Assembly: GCF_017874255.1 (NCBI RefSeq)
Contig: NZ_JAGGLD010000010.1
Span: 1-63,672, forward strand
DNA from: Paenibacillus shirakamiensis
GTDB lineage: Bacteria > Bacillota > Bacilli > Paenibacillales > Paenibacillaceae
Reading direction: 5' to 3'
Length of the DNA: 63,672 nt
Part shown: piece by piece, positions 1 to 10,438 of the stretch
Position numbering within the stretch: the first letter of the stretch is position 1
Layout of the letters: every line of letters begins with the position of its first letter
Notes under the pieces: model-generated
Database searches by the model: none
What the model saw: only the letters and a program-made list of their open reading frames with translations
Told to the model about the DNA's origin: nothing
Position numbers and translations under genes: made by a program

Positions 1-92
1 CACACGTACCCATCCCGAACACGACCGTTAAGTCCTCCAGCGCCGATGGTACTTGGACCGCAGGGTCCTGGGAGAGTAGGACGCCGCCAAGC
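1..92 (+). rRNA. rrf: 5S ribosomal RNA, 3' part
   Basis: The first 92 bases match the body and 3' end of a Bacillota 5S rRNA: the CCCATCCCGAAC loop region near the start and the GGGAGAGTAGGACGCCGCC block near the end. The 5' end lies outside the window. It is the last gene of an rRNA operon read in the same direction as most genes here and is followed at once by a strong terminator. Confidence 0.95.
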
Positions 93-98
93 GATTAT

Positions 99-128
99 AA
101 AAAGCACTGCCTAATGGCAGTGCTTTTT
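99..128 (+). terminator. Intrinsic terminator of the upstream rRNA operon
   Basis: A perfect 8-bp stem (GCACTGCC / GGCAGTGC) with a TAAT loop is flanked by five A and five T, giving a stable hairpin with a U-tract seven bases after the 5S end. Confidence 0.95.
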
Positions 129-395
129 ATGTGTTTTCTACAAAATTATATAATTTAGTCCTAGGTACCTATGTCAATTTGACTCATATAATAGGTAAAT
201 TCCTAATTGCCGAGGATGGTTAAATAATAAATTATGTTAAAGGCTTTATTTTTTTAATCAGGTAGTGGAATTGAATTGGCAACACAAAAACGCTTCTGAC
301 CTACATAAACTGAATGGGTAGTAGCTGGAGTGGGTAAATTATAAATAGAAATATAATATTAAACAGAAGAATTTAGACTAATTATAAATTGATAC
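129..395. other. A+T-rich intergenic stretch, no gene seen
   Basis: Between the 5S terminator and the ctsR promoter I see no open frame with a ribosome-binding site and no RNA gene. The DNA is A+T rich with several -10-like hexamers (for example around 185-195) but no well-spaced promoter that I would defend. Confidence 0.5.
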
Positions 396-423
396 TTGGC
401 AAAAATAAATAATGTGTTATAAT
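396..423 (+). promoter_or_regulatory. Sigma-A promoter of the ctsR operon
   Basis: TTGGCA (396-401), a 16-bp spacer and a perfect TATAAT (418-423) preceded by TG, making an extended -10. It lies just upstream of the CtsR operator and 170 bases before ctsR. Confidence 0.75.
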
Positions 424-431
424 AATTATAA

Positions 432-448
432 GGTCAAAGAAAGTCAAA
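432..448 (+). promoter_or_regulatory. CtsR operator
   Basis: GGTCAAA-GAA-AGTCAAA is a near-perfect copy of the CtsR heptad direct repeat (RGTCAAA-NAN-RGTCAAA). It starts eight bases after the -10 box, so bound CtsR would cover the transcription start. A third GTCAA follows directly at 449-453. This supports autoregulation of the operon by CtsR. Confidence 0.88.
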
Positions 449-593
449 GTCAATCAATTAAAGAAAGCTTAAATAGCTGTTAACTAACATAGCCGTTAGT
501 TCGTTGGAATGATTGAGATCTCGACCTTGCGGCTAATACTATTAATACCCGGTTCGCAGCAGATTACATTATGCAGCAGTGGAGGATGAGTGA

Positions 594-1070
594 ATGCGAA
601 ATATCTCCGATATTATCGAGAAATATCTTAAGAGTATTCTGCATGAAAGTCCTGAAGGAACCGTGGAAATTCAACGTAATGATTTGGCTGATCAATTCTC
701 TTGTGTACCTTCTCAGATTAACTATGTAATTAGTACAAGATTTACTTTAGAGAAGGGCTACCTCGTGGAGAGCAAACGTGGTGGTGGAGGATATGTAAGA
801 ATTCGCAGGGTTGAATTACCCGGTCCAACAACGCTTCATACGCATTTGCATCACACTATTGGTACAGAGATGGGCCAAGCGGCGGCTGAAGGACTGATTT
901 ATCAGTTGGAAGAAGCACGTTTTTTGACCCCCAGGGAAGCGAACCTTATGAGAGCAGCGACTTCAAGGGAAGTACTATTAGTGAAACTTCCTTTCAGAGA
1001 TGAAATCCGTGCAAGAATTATGAAGGCGATGCTTATTTCATTATTGGTTAAATCGCCCGGTGAGGGTTAA
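594..1070 (+). CDS. ctsR: Transcriptional repressor CtsR
   Basis: Class III heat-shock repressor that shuts off clp genes at normal temperature. The 158-residue protein has the expected winged helix-turn-helix (about 28-70) with the glycine-rich wing RGGGGY at 62-67. Arg62 is the residue that the McsB kinase phosphorylates in the Geobacillus protein (family knowledge). The C-terminal part is the dimerisation and McsB-contact region. ATG at 594 is set by GGAGG at 581-585. It is first in the ctsR-mcsA-mcsB-clpC operon and sits downstream of its own operator. Confidence 0.97.
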   Translation: MRNISDIIEKYLKSILHESPEGTVEIQRNDLADQFSCVPSQINYVISTRFTLEKGYLVESKRGGGGYVRIRRVELPGPTTLHTHLHHTIGTEMGQAAAEGLIYQLEEARFLTPREANLMRAATSREVLLVKLPFRDEIRARIMKAMLISLLVKSPGEG

Positions 1071-1084
1071 AGGAGGGACTTCTA

Positions 1085-1606
1085 ATGCTGTGTCAAGAAT
1101 GCGGTGAACGACCAGCTACACTTCATTTTACCAAAATCGTTAATGGAGAAAAGACAGAATTTCATATCTGTGAATCTTGTGCCCGTGAAAAAGGAGAGAC
1201 GATTCCTGGGACTTCAGGTGGCTTTTCCATTCATAGTCTACTTTCGGGTTTACTGGATATTACGCCGGGTAGCAAAGGGCCAAGCACCGTTAAAAGTACA
1301 GAGACCTTGCAGTGTAAAGAGTGCGGCATGACATATGCCCAGTTCAGTAAGGTCGGACGATTTGGATGTAGCTCTTGTTATAAATACTTTAATGATCGAT
1401 TAGACCCCCTGTTCAAACGGGTTCATGGTAATACAACACATATGGGCAAGATTCCGGTAAGGGCAGGAACTCACATTCAAGCCAAACGTCGAATAGACGA
1501 TTTAAGACAAGAACTGCAACAACGTATTATAGATGAAGAATTTGAGGCAGCAGCCGAGCTTCGGGATCAGATTCGGGAGCTAGAAAAGGGTATTCCATCA
1601 GAGTAG
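1085..1606 (+). CDS. mcsA: McsA, activator of the McsB arginine kinase
   Basis: Zinc-binding partner protein that activates McsB and helps deliver arginine-phosphorylated clients to ClpC. Two CxxC pairs (C3/C6 with C29/C32, and C77/C80 with C95/C98) form zinc sites, and a UVR coiled-coil motif lies at about 138-168 near the C-terminus. Length 173 residues is normal for the family. The start has AAGGAGGG immediately upstream. It is co-transcribed 14 bases after ctsR and 12 bases before the likely mcsB start. Confidence 0.95.
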   Translation: MLCQECGERPATLHFTKIVNGEKTEFHICESCAREKGETIPGTSGGFSIHSLLSGLLDITPGSKGPSTVKSTETLQCKECGMTYAQFSKVGRFGCSSCYKYFNDRLDPLFKRVHGNTTHMGKIPVRAGTHIQAKRRIDDLRQELQQRIIDEEFEAAAELRDQIRELEKGIPSE

Positions 1607-1618
1607 GAGGTGCGCAGA

Positions 1619-2677
1619 TTGTCCAACGTCCGGTTTACCGAACAACCCCTTAGTGAATGGATGAGAAATAGAGGCTATGAGTCCGATATTGTCATCAGCA
1701 GCCGGGTTCGGATTGCCCGCAACCTTCAACATCTTGCTTTTCCTATGTTAGCTACCAATTCTCAATCCGAAGAAGTACTTGCGAAGCTTCAAGATGTTCT
1801 CCAAGATGAACGTCTGCATCAATTTGGTCAAATGCACACGCTCTTATTAGATGAATTGGACGAATTGGATAAGGAAGTTTTGGTGGAAAAGCACTTAATC
1901 AGTCCTAATTTGGCAAATGAATCACGAAGTGGAGCTGTACTTATTAGCGAAGACGAAAGTCTTAGCATTATGATTAATGAGGAAGATCATTTACGCATAC
2001 AATGCTTGTACCCAGGGTTTCATGTTCAGGATGCTTGGGAGAAGGCGACCGCAGTAGATGATATTTTTGAATCACATGTGGATTTTGCTTTCGATGATAA
2101 AAGAGGATACTTAACTAGTTGTCCTACCAACGTAGGTACTGGGCTAAGGGCATCAGTGATGATGCATCTACCTGCGCTTGTCCTATCTCAGCAAATTAAT
2201 CGTATTCTTTCTGCAGTCACTCAAGTGGGTCTTACGGTTCGTGGGATCTATGGTGAAGGTAGTGAGGCTATGGGTAACTTGTTTCAAATCTCAAATCAGA
2301 TTACACTGGGACAAAGTGAAGTTGAAATTATAGATAATTTACACGGTGTTGTTTTACAAATTATAGAGCATGAGAAAAGTGCACGACAAAAATTGATTTC
2401 GGAATCACGTCTTCGTATGACAGACCGGGTTATGAGATCATTCGGTATTCTGTCGAATGCTTCCATTATGGATGCCAAAGAAGCCGCACAGCGCTTGTCC
2501 GATGTAAGACTAGGCGTGGATCTTGGTCTGATAGATCATCTTTCAGCGCCAGCGCTAAATGAATTGAATGTACTCACGCAACCAGGTTTCTTACAGAAGA
2601 CATTTAATGAACATATGGAGCGCGGTGAGCGTGATATGTACAGAGCTAAGCTCATTCGAGAGAAATTGGGTAAATAA
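1619..2677 (+). CDS. mcsB: Protein-arginine kinase McsB
   Basis: Phosphagen-kinase-fold enzyme that phosphorylates arginines on CtsR and misfolded proteins, marking them for ClpCP. Family signatures are visible: SSRVRIARN near the N-terminus, EEDHLRIQ, the catalytic loop TSCPTNVGTGLRAS with its conserved cysteine, and GEGSEAMGNLFQISNQ. I chose TTG at 1619 because AGGAGG at 1605-1610 sits eight bases before it; the in-frame GTG at 1610 lies inside that ribosome-binding site. This gives 352 residues, close to the usual length. Confidence 0.95.
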   Translation: MSNVRFTEQPLSEWMRNRGYESDIVISSRVRIARNLQHLAFPMLATNSQSEEVLAKLQDVLQDERLHQFGQMHTLLLDELDELDKEVLVEKHLISPNLANESRSGAVLISEDESLSIMINEEDHLRIQCLYPGFHVQDAWEKATAVDDIFESHVDFAFDDKRGYLTSCPTNVGTGLRASVMMHLPALVLSQQINRILSAVTQVGLTVRGIYGEGSEAMGNLFQISNQITLGQSEVEIIDNLHGVVLQIIEHEKSARQKLISESRLRMTDRVMRSFGILSNASIMDAKEAAQRLSDVRLGVDLGLIDHLSAPALNELNVLTQPGFLQKTFNEHMERGERDMYRAKLIREKLGK

Positions 2678-2728
2678 ATAATTAATGGAATACTAGAGGA
2701 TTTCACCAATCATGGAGGTGTAGGAGAT

Positions 2729-5170
2729 ATGATGTTTGGAAGATTTACGGAACGCGCGCAAAAAGTGCTGGCTTTGGCTCAAGAAGAAGCAGTTCGTTTG
2801 GGGCATAACAATATTGGTACTGAACATATTTTGCTAGGTCTGATTCGTGAAGGAGAAGGCATTGCTGCTAAGGCTCTGATTGGATTGGGACTAGGACTTG
2901 AGAAAATCCAAGATGAAGTGGAGACACTTATAGGACGTGGACAAGAACAGCCTACGAATATTGCGTATACACCTCGTGCGAAAAAAGTAATTGAACTATC
3001 CATGGATGAGGCACGCAAACTGGGTCATACCTATGTAGGAACCGAACATATTTTACTAGGTCTGATTCGTGAAGGAGAAGGGGTTGCAGCACGTGTGCTT
3101 AACAACTTGGGAATCAGCTTGAACAAAGCTCGTCAGCAAGTCCTTCAATTGTTAGGTTCAAGCGAAGCGGTCTCAAGCCACCACGGGGCACCTGCGAATG
3201 TAAATACGCCGACACTGGATAGTTTAGCTCGCGATCTGACTTCTATTGCTAAAGAGGGCAATCTAGATCCTGTTATTGGTCGTAGCAAAGAAATTGAGCG
3301 GGTCATTCAAGTGCTAAGCCGTAGAACGAAGAATAATCCGGTTCTCATTGGTGAGCCAGGGGTAGGTAAAACTGCCATTGCTGAGGGGCTCGCTCAAAAA
3401 ATCATTAACAATGAAATTCCTGAGACTCTACGCGAAAAACGTGTCATGACGCTTGATATGGGATCTGTAGTGGCAGGTACTAAGTATCGTGGTGAATTCG
3501 AAGATCGTCTCAAAAAAATAATGGATGAGATTCGCCAAGCTGGGAATATCATATTGTTCATTGATGAATTGCATACGCTCATCGGTGCGGGCGGAGCTGA
3601 AGGTGCAATTGATGCCTCCAATATTCTTAAGCCAGCTTTAGCACGGGGTGAACTTCAGTGTATCGGGGCTACAACACTGGATGAATACCGTAAATATATT
3701 GAAAAAGATGCTGCTTTGGAGAGAAGATTCCAGCCGATTACAGTGGATCAACCTTCACCAGAAGAAGCTATCCAAATTTTATATGGTCTGCGTGACCGGT
3801 ATGAAGCGCATCACCGTGTAAAAATTACAGATGAATCTATTGAAGCGGCAGTGAAGCTGTCAGATCGCTATATTCCAGATCGCTTCTTGCCGGATAAAGC
3901 GATTGATTTAATTGATGAAGCGGGTTCTAAAGTAAGATTGAATTCCTATACGATTCCGCCGAATCTGAAGCAATTAGAGAATCGTCTGGATGATATTCGC
4001 AAAGAAAAAGATTCTGCGGTACAAAGCCAAGAGTTCGAAAAGGCTGCAGCACTCCGTGATACCGAACAGAAGATTCGTGAAGAATTAGATGTTACAAAGA
4101 ATCAATGGAAAGAAAAACAAGGACGTACGGACTCTGAAGTTACACCTGATGATATTGCACAGGTGGTGGCAAGCTGGACTGGTATTCCAGTAACTAAGCT
4201 TAAATCTGAAGAAACCGATCGACTTTTAAATATGGAACAAATTCTGCACGAACGTGTAATTGGTCAAGATGATGCTGTCAAAGCAGTAAGCCGTGCAATC
4301 CGCCGCGCACGTGCAGGTCTTAAGGATCCTAAGCGTCCTATGGGCTCGTTTATCTTCCTAGGTCCTACAGGTGTAGGTAAAACGGAATTAGCAAGAGCAT
4401 TGGCTGAAGCTATGTTTGGTGATGAGAATGCGGTAATAAGAATAGACATGTCGGAGTACATGGAGAAACACTCGACGTCTCGTCTTGTAGGTGCGCCTCC
4501 GGGATATGTAGGCTATGAAGAAGGCGGACAATTAACAGAAAAAGTGCGTCGTAAACCTTACTCTGTTGTCTTGCTCGATGAGATTGAAAAAGCTCATCCA
4601 GAAGTGTTTAACATTCTGCTTCAAGTGCTTGAGGATGGACGTCTTACAGATTCCAAAGGACGTGTGGTTGACTTCCGTAACACTTTAATCATTCTGACTT
4701 CCAATGTGGGAGCCGATGTAATCAAGAAGAACTCTACACTTGGTTTCACTGCAGTAAATGATGCTGGGGCTAATTATGAGGCAATGAAAACACGCGTTTT
4801 GGATGAACTGAAGAAAAGCTTCCGTCCAGAATTCTTGAACCGGATTGATGAATCCATCGTCTTCCACTCTTTAGAAGAAGTGCATATTGCAGAGATTGTG
4901 ACGCTCATGTCCGAAGAACTTCGCAAGCGCCTGCGTGAATATGATGTAGACTTCTTGCTAACCGATAAGGCGAAGGCCTTCTTGGCCAAGGAAGGATTCG
5001 ATCCCGCATACGGGGCTAGACCTCTTCGCCGTGCTATTCAGAAGCATATTGAAGACCGTCTATCTGAAGAACTGCTTTCTGGAACCGTGACTAAGGGAGA
5101 CTCCCTAATCATTGATGAAGAGAACGGGGCACTAACCGTGAACAAAACAGGATCATTATCCACGAATTAA
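2729..5170 (+). CDS. clpC: ATP-dependent Clp protease ATPase subunit ClpC
   Basis: Hsp100 unfoldase that feeds proteins to ClpP and is the effector of arginine-phosphate tagging. The 813 residues show the duplicated Clp N-domain (1-150), first AAA+ module with Walker A GEPGVGKT at about 208, a UVR-containing middle region near 420-455 that contacts adaptor proteins, and second AAA+ module with GPTGVGKT at about 545 plus the C-terminal D2 domain. The start [11 protein letters not shown] matches the B. subtilis protein. Last gene of the CtsR operon. Confidence 0.97.
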   Translation: MMFGRFTERAQKVLALAQEEAVRLGHNNIGTEHILLGLIREGEGIAAKALIGLGLGLEKIQDEVETLIGRGQEQPTNIAYTPRAKKVIELSMDEARKLGHTYVGTEHILLGLIREGEGVAARVLNNLGISLNKARQQVLQLLGSSEAVSSHHGAPANVNTPTLDSLARDLTSIAKEGNLDPVIGRSKEIERVIQVLSRRTKNNPVLIGEPGVGKTAIAEGLAQKIINNEIPETLREKRVMTLDMGSVVAGTKYRGEFEDRLKKIMDEIRQAGNIILFIDELHTLIGAGGAEGAIDASNILKPALARGELQCIGATTLDEYRKYIEKDAALERRFQPITVDQPSPEEAIQILYGLRDRYEAHHRVKITDESIEAAVKLSDRYIPDRFLPDKAIDLIDEAGSKVRLNSYTIPPNLKQLENRLDDIRKEKDSAVQSQEFEKAAALRDTEQKIREELDVTKNQWKEKQGRTDSEVTPDDIAQVVASWTGIPVTKLKSEETDRLLNMEQILHERVIGQDDAVKAVSRAIRRARAGLKDPKRPMGSFIFLGPTGVGKTELARALAEAMFGDENAVIRIDMSEYMEKHSTSRLVGAPPGYVGYEEGGQLTEKVRRKPYSVVLLDEIEKAHPEVFNILLQVLEDGRLTDSKGRVVDFRNTLIILTSNVGADVIKKNSTLGFTAVNDAGANYEAMKTRVLDELKKSFRPEFLNRIDESIVFHSLEEVHIAEIVTLMSEELRKRLREYDVDFLLTDKAKAFLAKEGFDPAYGARPLRRAIQKHIEDRLSEELLSGTVTKGDSLIIDEENGALTVNKTGSLSTN

Positions 5171-5187
5171 ATAAAGGTTATAATAGA

Positions 5188-5230
5188 GGGGTTGGCTGGT
5201 TGCTCTACCAAGAGCAGTCAGGCAACCCTT
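5188..5230 (+). terminator. Hairpin after clpC, probable terminator
   Basis: GGGTTG-CTG-TGCTCT pairs with AGAGCA-CAG-CAACCC around an ACCA loop. The stem is strong but the following T-run is weak (TTTGCTTATTT), so termination may be partial. It separates the stress operon from radA. Confidence 0.65.
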
Positions 5231-5269
5231 TGCTTATTTGCAAAAGTTTTCTAACATTTTGATTAAAAC

Positions 5270-5299
5270 TTTACGATAAAACAAAATAAATGGTAAACT
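5270..5299 (+). promoter_or_regulatory. Candidate promoter of radA-disA
   Basis: TTTACG, 18-bp spacer, TAAACT with TGG just before it (extended -10). Moderate match, placed between the clpC hairpin and radA. Confidence 0.4.
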
Positions 5300-5345
5300 T
5301 TGATTGTTGAGCCATCGTGAAGATGGTCCCTTGAAGGAGAAATAG

Positions 5346-6713
5346 ATGGCGAAAATTAAGACCAAGTTCTATTGTACAGAATGTGGCTATGAAACCGCGA
5401 AATGGTACGGAAAATGCCCAGGCTGTAGCAGCTGGAATACCATGGTTGAAGAAGTAGAGAAAGTTGTAAAAACGCAAGGACTGACATCTGAGCTATTCCA
5501 GACGAAGGAAAAAGCTCAGCCTATCATACATGTAGAAAGTGGCAAAGAGCCACGAGTCCAAACCGGAATCGGTGAACTAAACCGAGTCTTGGGCGGAGGT
5601 ATTGTACCTGGTTCCTTAGTTCTTGTTGGAGGAGATCCTGGTATAGGTAAATCCACCTTGTTATTACAGACTTCATATGAGATGGCTAAGGCAGGATTAC
5701 GTGTGTTATACATTTCGGGTGAAGAATCTGTAAGGCAAACCAAACTGAGAGCAGAACGATTAGGTGCATTAAATGCTGAGCTATATGTTCTCTGCGAGAG
5801 CAACATGGACAGCATTGGTGAAGCCATCGAATCCGTCTCTCCAGATTTTATGGTAATTGACTCCATACAAACGGTATATATTCCTGAAGTAACGAGCGCT
5901 CCGGGTAGCGTCTCACAAATTCGTGAATGTACCGCAAGGTTTATGCGAATTGCTAAAGGGCAAGGAATTGCTACTGCCCTTGTAGGTCATGTGACAAAAG
6001 AAGGAGCTATTGCAGGTCCTCGTCTTCTTGAACATATGGTGGACTGTGTGTTGTATTTTGAAGGAGAGCGGCATCATACGTACCGATTGCTTCGGGCTGT
6101 GAAGAATCGATTCGGCTCTACGAATGAAATTGGAATATTTGAAATGAATGAGATTGGTTTGACCGAAGTATTGAATCCATCGGAACTTTTCTTATCGGAG
6201 AGGGCTAGAGGTGTAGCGGGTTCTACAGTTGTAGCCAGCATGGAGGGCACACGTCCGCTCTTAGTAGAAATGCAAGCTTTAATTGCTTCCACACACTTTC
6301 CTTCACCAAGGCGTATGGGAACAGGTGTAGATCATCACCGGATGAATCTAATTATTGCTGTTTTAGAGAAACGAATGGGTATGTTTTTACAGACGCAAGA
6401 TGCTTATGTAAATGTTGCTGGAGGAGTTAAGCTAGATGAGCCCGCTGCCGATTTAGCGATTGCGGTCAGCATTGCATCCAGCTTTCGAGATATTCCGACA
6501 AAGCCAGATGATGTTATTTTTGGCGAAGTCGGGTTAACGGGAGAAGTGCGTGCTGTAGCTAGAGCTGAGCAACGGGTACGTGAAGCCGCCAAGCTTGGCT
6601 TTAAGAGAGTGATTTTACCTGAAAAAAGCATGAAGGGTTGGAAAAGTCCACAAGGCATTCAACTAGTGGGAGTGAACACGGTGGCAGAAGCCTTAGCTGC
6701 TGCGTTAAATTAG
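5346..6713 (+). CDS. radA: DNA repair protein RadA (Sms)
   Basis: RecA-like helicase that drives branch migration during recombination and repair. The 455 residues show a Cys4 zinc finger (C10, C13, C24, C27), Walker [11 protein letters not shown] at about 95-104, the RadA signature KNRFG at about 252-256, and a Lon-protease-like C-terminal domain. ATG follows GAAGGAGA. It is followed 13 bases later by disA, a conserved pair in Bacillota that couples DNA-integrity sensing to c-di-AMP. Confidence 0.97.
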   Translation: MAKIKTKFYCTECGYETAKWYGKCPGCSSWNTMVEEVEKVVKTQGLTSELFQTKEKAQPIIHVESGKEPRVQTGIGELNRVLGGGIVPGSLVLVGGDPGIGKSTLLLQTSYEMAKAGLRVLYISGEESVRQTKLRAERLGALNAELYVLCESNMDSIGEAIESVSPDFMVIDSIQTVYIPEVTSAPGSVSQIRECTARFMRIAKGQGIATALVGHVTKEGAIAGPRLLEHMVDCVLYFEGERHHTYRLLRAVKNRFGSTNEIGIFEMNEIGLTEVLNPSELFLSERARGVAGSTVVASMEGTRPLLVEMQALIASTHFPSPRRMGTGVDHHRMNLIIAVLEKRMGMFLQTQDAYVNVAGGVKLDEPAADLAIAVSIASSFRDIPTKPDDVIFGEVGLTGEVRAVARAEQRVREAAKLGFKRVILPEKSMKGWKSPQGIQLVGVNTVAEALAAALN

Positions 6714-6726
6714 GGGGCATATAGAG

Positions 6727-7803
6727 ATGAAAGAACCAAATCAACTGGAGAAAGTGAACGATCTGCTGAGACTCGTTGCTCCCGGTACTGCTTTTCGTGA
6801 TGGACTAGAAAATGTCCTACGAGCTAAGACAGGGGGTCTTATCGTAGTAGGCTACAGTCCAGAAGTGATGGAGGTCGTGGAAGGCGGCTTCTCCATTAAC
6901 TGTGACTTCTCTCCCAATTACTTATATGAGTTGGCCAAAATGGACGGAGCGATTATCCTAAGTGAGGATCTGAAGCGAATTCTTTATGCTAATACACAGC
7001 TCATTCCTGACTCCTCTATCTCCTCGGCTGAGACGGGGATCAGACATCGATCTGCGGAACGGGTGGCTAAGCAGACAGGAAAGCTTGTAGTATCCATTTC
7101 ACAACGTAGAAATATTATTACATTGTATCAAGGTAATCTTCGATATGCGTTAAAAGAAATTGGAGTTATATTAACTAAAGCAAATCAGGCCATTCAGACA
7201 TTAGAGAAATATAGATCTGTATTGAACCAAGCCTTAACTAATCTAACAGCTTCTGAGTTCGAAGAGCTAGTTTCCATCCCTGAAGTGATTAATGTCATCC
7301 AAAGAATTGAGATGGTTATTCGAATCAAGCTAGAGATCAAACGATTTATTAATGAGCTAGGAACGGAAGGCCGTCTTATTAGTATGCAAATGGAAGAGCT
7401 TGTCTCCAACATGGAAGAAGAAGCTTGGTTATTGTATAGAGACTATGCTCGTGAAGATGATGAGGAAGTTATCCGTGAACTCATTTTAGGTCTAAAACGT
7501 TCAAGTGACGAAGAACTGCTTGATGCCCATCATATTACAAAACTTCTTGGCTACCCTTCAGCAGCTGCAATTTCCGAAGAACTGATTTCCCCACGTGGTT
7601 ATCGGGTATTGAATAAGATCCCTAGATTACCTAATGTGATTATTCACAATTTGGTGGAGCGCTTTGAACACCTGCCTGGTGTGATGGTTGCTTCAATTGA
7701 AGAATTGGATGAAGTTGATGGAATTGGTGAGGTTAGAGCGAGGACAATTAAAGATGGTTTGAAGCGCCTTCAAGAACAAGTATTCATTGACAGACAAATT
7801 TAA
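6727..7803 (+). CDS. disA: DNA integrity scanning diadenylate cyclase DisA
   Basis: Makes cyclic di-AMP from two ATP while scanning DNA; synthesis stops at branched DNA. The diadenylate cyclase domain has DGA at 73-75 and RHR at 106-108, both needed for catalysis. A helical linker follows, and a helix-hairpin-helix DNA-binding domain lies in the last 60 residues ([16 protein letters not shown]). Length 358 residues is standard. It is translated in the same unit as radA; pssA follows closely. Confidence 0.97.
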   Translation: MKEPNQLEKVNDLLRLVAPGTAFRDGLENVLRAKTGGLIVVGYSPEVMEVVEGGFSINCDFSPNYLYELAKMDGAIILSEDLKRILYANTQLIPDSSISSAETGIRHRSAERVAKQTGKLVVSISQRRNIITLYQGNLRYALKEIGVILTKANQAIQTLEKYRSVLNQALTNLTASEFEELVSIPEVINVIQRIEMVIRIKLEIKRFINELGTEGRLISMQMEELVSNMEEEAWLLYRDYAREDDEEVIRELILGLKRSSDEELLDAHHITKLLGYPSAAAISEELISPRGYRVLNKIPRLPNVIIHNLVERFEHLPGVMVASIEELDEVDGIGEVRARTIKDGLKRLQEQVFIDRQI

Positions 7804-7857
7804 TTCCCATACAATCTAAGGATGAACTTGAGGGCAATATATATTCGAGGTGAAGAG

Positions 7858-8583
7858 ATGATTACGAAATCGATTCCGAACTTGTTTACCCTAGGTAATC
7901 TATTTCTCGGGATGATCGCAATTATGCTGGCGTTTAACGGTAAATATAGTTTGGCTGCCATCATGGTTATTGTAGCAATGCTTCTCGACGGTCTGGATGG
8001 ACGTGTAGCCCGCGCATTGAATTGTCAAAGTGACTTTGGTAAAGAGTTGGATTCTCTGTCCGATATTATTTCTTTCGGTATTGCGCCAGCTATGTTGATG
8101 TATACTATTTCATTTCAAGATATGCCTACAGCTTTGGCTTGGATTGTAACAGGAATTTTCCCAATGTGTGGAGCCGTACGACTTGCCAGATTTAATGTGA
8201 AACCTGGTATTCCAGGATATTTCATAGGTCTTCCTATTCCCGCAGCGGGTAGTGTATTAGCCACTTTGTCTTTATTCCACAAAGAAATAACAGCTCCTTA
8301 TTTTATTATAGCGATGGTATTGCTGTCCTATTTAATGGTTAGTACCGTCAGATATCCGAATTTCAAAAAAATCGGGATTCCTAGAAAAGCGATCTGGTAC
8401 GCGCCGGTTGTCGTCATTATAGCTATCATAATTGCTGTCAAATTTCCGGATGAACTGACAAAATTAATTTTTGTACCCCTGGTGATCTATGCATTATATG
8501 GCATAAAACAAAACATTGAGCGTTTGTTAAAGCGACGTTCGAATTCACATTCTTCAGATGATTACCGTTCTAAGCATTCCTAA
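7858..8583 (+). CDS. pssA: CDP-diacylglycerol-serine O-phosphatidyltransferase
   Basis: Membrane enzyme that makes phosphatidylserine, precursor of phosphatidylethanolamine. The CDP-alcohol phosphatidyltransferase motif is complete: D44, D47, G48, A51, R52, G61, D65 and D69. About six to eight hydrophobic segments span the 241 residues. I chose ATG at 7858, with GAGGTG at 7847-7852, over an earlier in-frame ATG at 7822 that lacks a ribosome-binding site. It lies 54 bases after disA and ends in a strong terminator. Confidence 0.93.
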   Translation: MITKSIPNLFTLGNLFLGMIAIMLAFNGKYSLAAIMVIVAMLLDGLDGRVARALNCQSDFGKELDSLSDIISFGIAPAMLMYTISFQDMPTALAWIVTGIFPMCGAVRLARFNVKPGIPGYFIGLPIPAAGSVLATLSLFHKEITAPYFIIAMVLLSYLMVSTVRYPNFKKIGIPRKAIWYAPVVVIIAIIIAVKFPDELTKLIFVPLVIYALYGIKQNIERLLKRRSNSHSSDDYRSKHS

Positions 8584-8626
8584 GATTAGAATGCCATTAT
8601 GATTAGAGTGGGATAGATTTCACTGC

Positions 8627-8662
8627 AAAAAGCACGGAGCCTCTAAGGCTTCGTGCTTTTTT
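8627..8662 (+). terminator. Terminator of radA-disA-pssA
   Basis: AAAAAGCACGGAGCC pairs with GGCTTCGTGCTTTTTT around a TCTAA loop. A-tract and T-tract on the two sides suggest it could work in both directions, also serving the convergent gene that ends at 8739. Confidence 0.93.
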
Positions 8663-8738
8663 GTATGCATGTATATGTAATTGCTCTAGCTCCTACCTCT
8701 CTTCATAGAAGAAAGAGAGGTAGGCCAACCTTAATGCT

Positions 8739-9134
8739 TTAAGAAAGATTGAACAATCCTAAAGTTGAGCATTTCTGGGATTCTCTTGCAACTACTTCAT
8801 CCATATTAATATCGAGCAGATTACATAGTGCAGACATGTAAAACAAATTCCGGCCGAGTTCCGAACTGATGGCTTCCTTACAGTTCTCACATAGCTCCCC
8901 ACGTACATGTTTGCCAGCGGATTCCATCGCTTGTTGTAGATCAATACCATCTTCAAAAGTCTGTTTTGTAGCATGCAGTTCTATGCAACCGCATTCAGTA
9001 ACGGCCTTTGTCACAGCACGATTGACGGAAGCATTACTTTGTCCATTCTTTGATAAGACATCCAGCAGACTGCGGTGACGGAGCAACAATTCGGAGACTT
9101 GTTCTTGGAAAGACTGTAAGCTGAGTGTGCTCAT
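8739..9134 (-). CDS. Small cytosolic protein of unknown function
   Basis: Encodes 131 residues, mostly helical, on the opposite strand between pssA and yacL. Residues about 60-80 hold an acidic, glutamine-rich stretch, and two cysteine pairs are visible: CGC near residue 48 and CENC near 83, with another Cys before the C-terminus (KCSTLG). The segment ELGRNLFYMSALCNLLDINMDEVV resembles the helical core of MazG-like nucleotide pyrophosphohydrolases, but the metal-binding acidic motif is not evident. I cannot name a function. It ends against the shared terminator. Confidence 0.75.
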   Translation of the reverse strand: MSTLSLQSFQEQVSELLLRHRSLLDVLSKNGQSNASVNRAVTKAVTECGCIELHATKQTFEDGIDLQQAMESAGKHVRGELCENCKEAISSELGRNLFYMSALCNLLDINMDEVVARESQKCSTLGLFNLS

Positions 9135-9349
9135 TTTTTTCCATCCACCTTATTTTATGAATTGAGTTCATTATAGATCACGAAGATTCATCATATCAAG
9201 CGAAAATCGCGCTACCAAAGGTCACAGGAACGCTAAACACTATGCAGGACATAGGAAAAAAAAGTTACAGCAACCCGATTACCCCTGCAAAAAATGGATC
9301 ATACTGGATATTGTAAAGCGTTTATATCTGTTATGGAGGTGAAGGGCTT

Positions 9350-10438
9350 ATGCTGAAAAAATCTTTGCAACTGATCGCTGTGTTTTGTGGTGCTTGGCTG
9401 GGCTATACTTCAAATGCTCTGGTGGATGTACTCCCATCCTCTATACAAAATGAGCTGAACAATCTAGGAGTATTGGGTGTGCATTTAATATTTGCTGCTG
9501 TGGGTGCCCTTGTCTTTCTGTTCCTATTCTCTCTGTTCGCAGATACACTTTCCAGAAGACTACGTTTTGGGATTCAGACTCTAGCCGAGTTACCCATGGG
9601 GGATCTAGCTGCAGGCGTGGCTGGTCTTACGGCAGGGCTGCTTCTATCATTGATGATTTATCCAGGTCTGTCGTGGTTAGGTAATCTTCGTGATATGGTA
9701 CAGCTTCTATTCACATGGATTTGTGGGTATATCGGGCTCCGTGTTGGATTAGAGAAGAAAGAAGAATTAAGTTCTCTTTGGAAGTCAGGTACATGGAGTA
9801 CACGTGCCGTAGAGGAAGAAAGCTGGACACAAGAACATAAGATTCTGGATACCAGCGTAATAATTGACGGTAGAATTGCAGATATTTGCAAGACGGGTTT
9901 CATTGAAGGAACCATTGTGATTCCTGAGTTCGTTTTGGAAGAGCTTCAACATATTGCAGATTCTTCGGATCTTCTTAAGCGAAATCGTGGACGTAGAGGA
10001 TTAGATATTTTGAACAAAATTCAGAAAGAATTAGATGTGAAAGTTCTGATCTATGAAGGAGATTTCGAAGAAATTTCTGAGGTGGATAGCAAACTTGTCA
10101 AGCTAGCTAAAGTTTTACAAGGTAAAGTGGTTACGAATGATTTTAACCTGAATAAGGTATGTGAGCTTCAGGGCGTGTCCGTGCTGAACATTAATGACTT
10201 GGCAAATGCAGTCAAACCTGTCGTTCTCCCCGGCGAGGAGATTATGGTACAAGTCATTAAGGATGGCAAGGAACATGGTCAAGGTGTAGCTTATCTGGAT
10301 GATGGTACGATGATTGTCGTTGAGGGTGGCCGTGATTTCATTGGATCGGTGACCGAGGTATTAGTGACTAGTGTTCTCCAGACATCAGCGGGAAGAATGA
10401 TCTTTGCCAAACCAAAATTATTGGAAAAAGCCCAATAA
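9350..10438 (+). CDS. yacL: PIN/TRAM domain membrane protein YacL
   Basis: The 362-residue protein begins with about four hydrophobic segments (1-125), then a PIN ribonuclease-like domain starting at ILDTSVIIDGRIAD (about 165) with the usual acidic residues, and ends in a TRAM domain, a likely RNA-binding fold. B. subtilis YacL has this architecture and a nearby place (disA-yacL-ispD); its role is unproven. ATG at 9350 has GGAGGTG upstream. In the window pssA and the minus-strand gene have been placed between disA and yacL. Confidence 0.88.
   Translation: MLKKSLQLIAVFCGAWLGYTSNALVDVLPSSIQNELNNLGVLGVHLIFAAVGALVFLFLFSLFADTLSRRLRFGIQTLAELPMGDLAAGVAGLTAGLLLSLMIYPGLSWLGNLRDMVQLLFTWICGYIGLRVGLEKKEELSSLWKSGTWSTRAVEEESWTQEHKILDTSVIIDGRIADICKTGFIEGTIVIPEFVLEELQHIADSSDLLKRNRGRRGLDILNKIQKELDVKVLIYEGDFEEISEVDSKLVKLAKVLQGKVVTNDFNLNKVCELQGVSVLNINDLANAVKPVVLPGEEIMVQVIKDGKEHGQGVAYLDDGTMIVVEGGRDFIGSVTEVLVTSVLQTSAGRMIFAKPKLLEKAQ

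Noticed and set aside
1610..1618. GTG at 1610 as start of mcsB
   Set aside because: It overlaps the AGGAGG ribosome-binding site; TTG at 1619 has correct spacing and matches family length.
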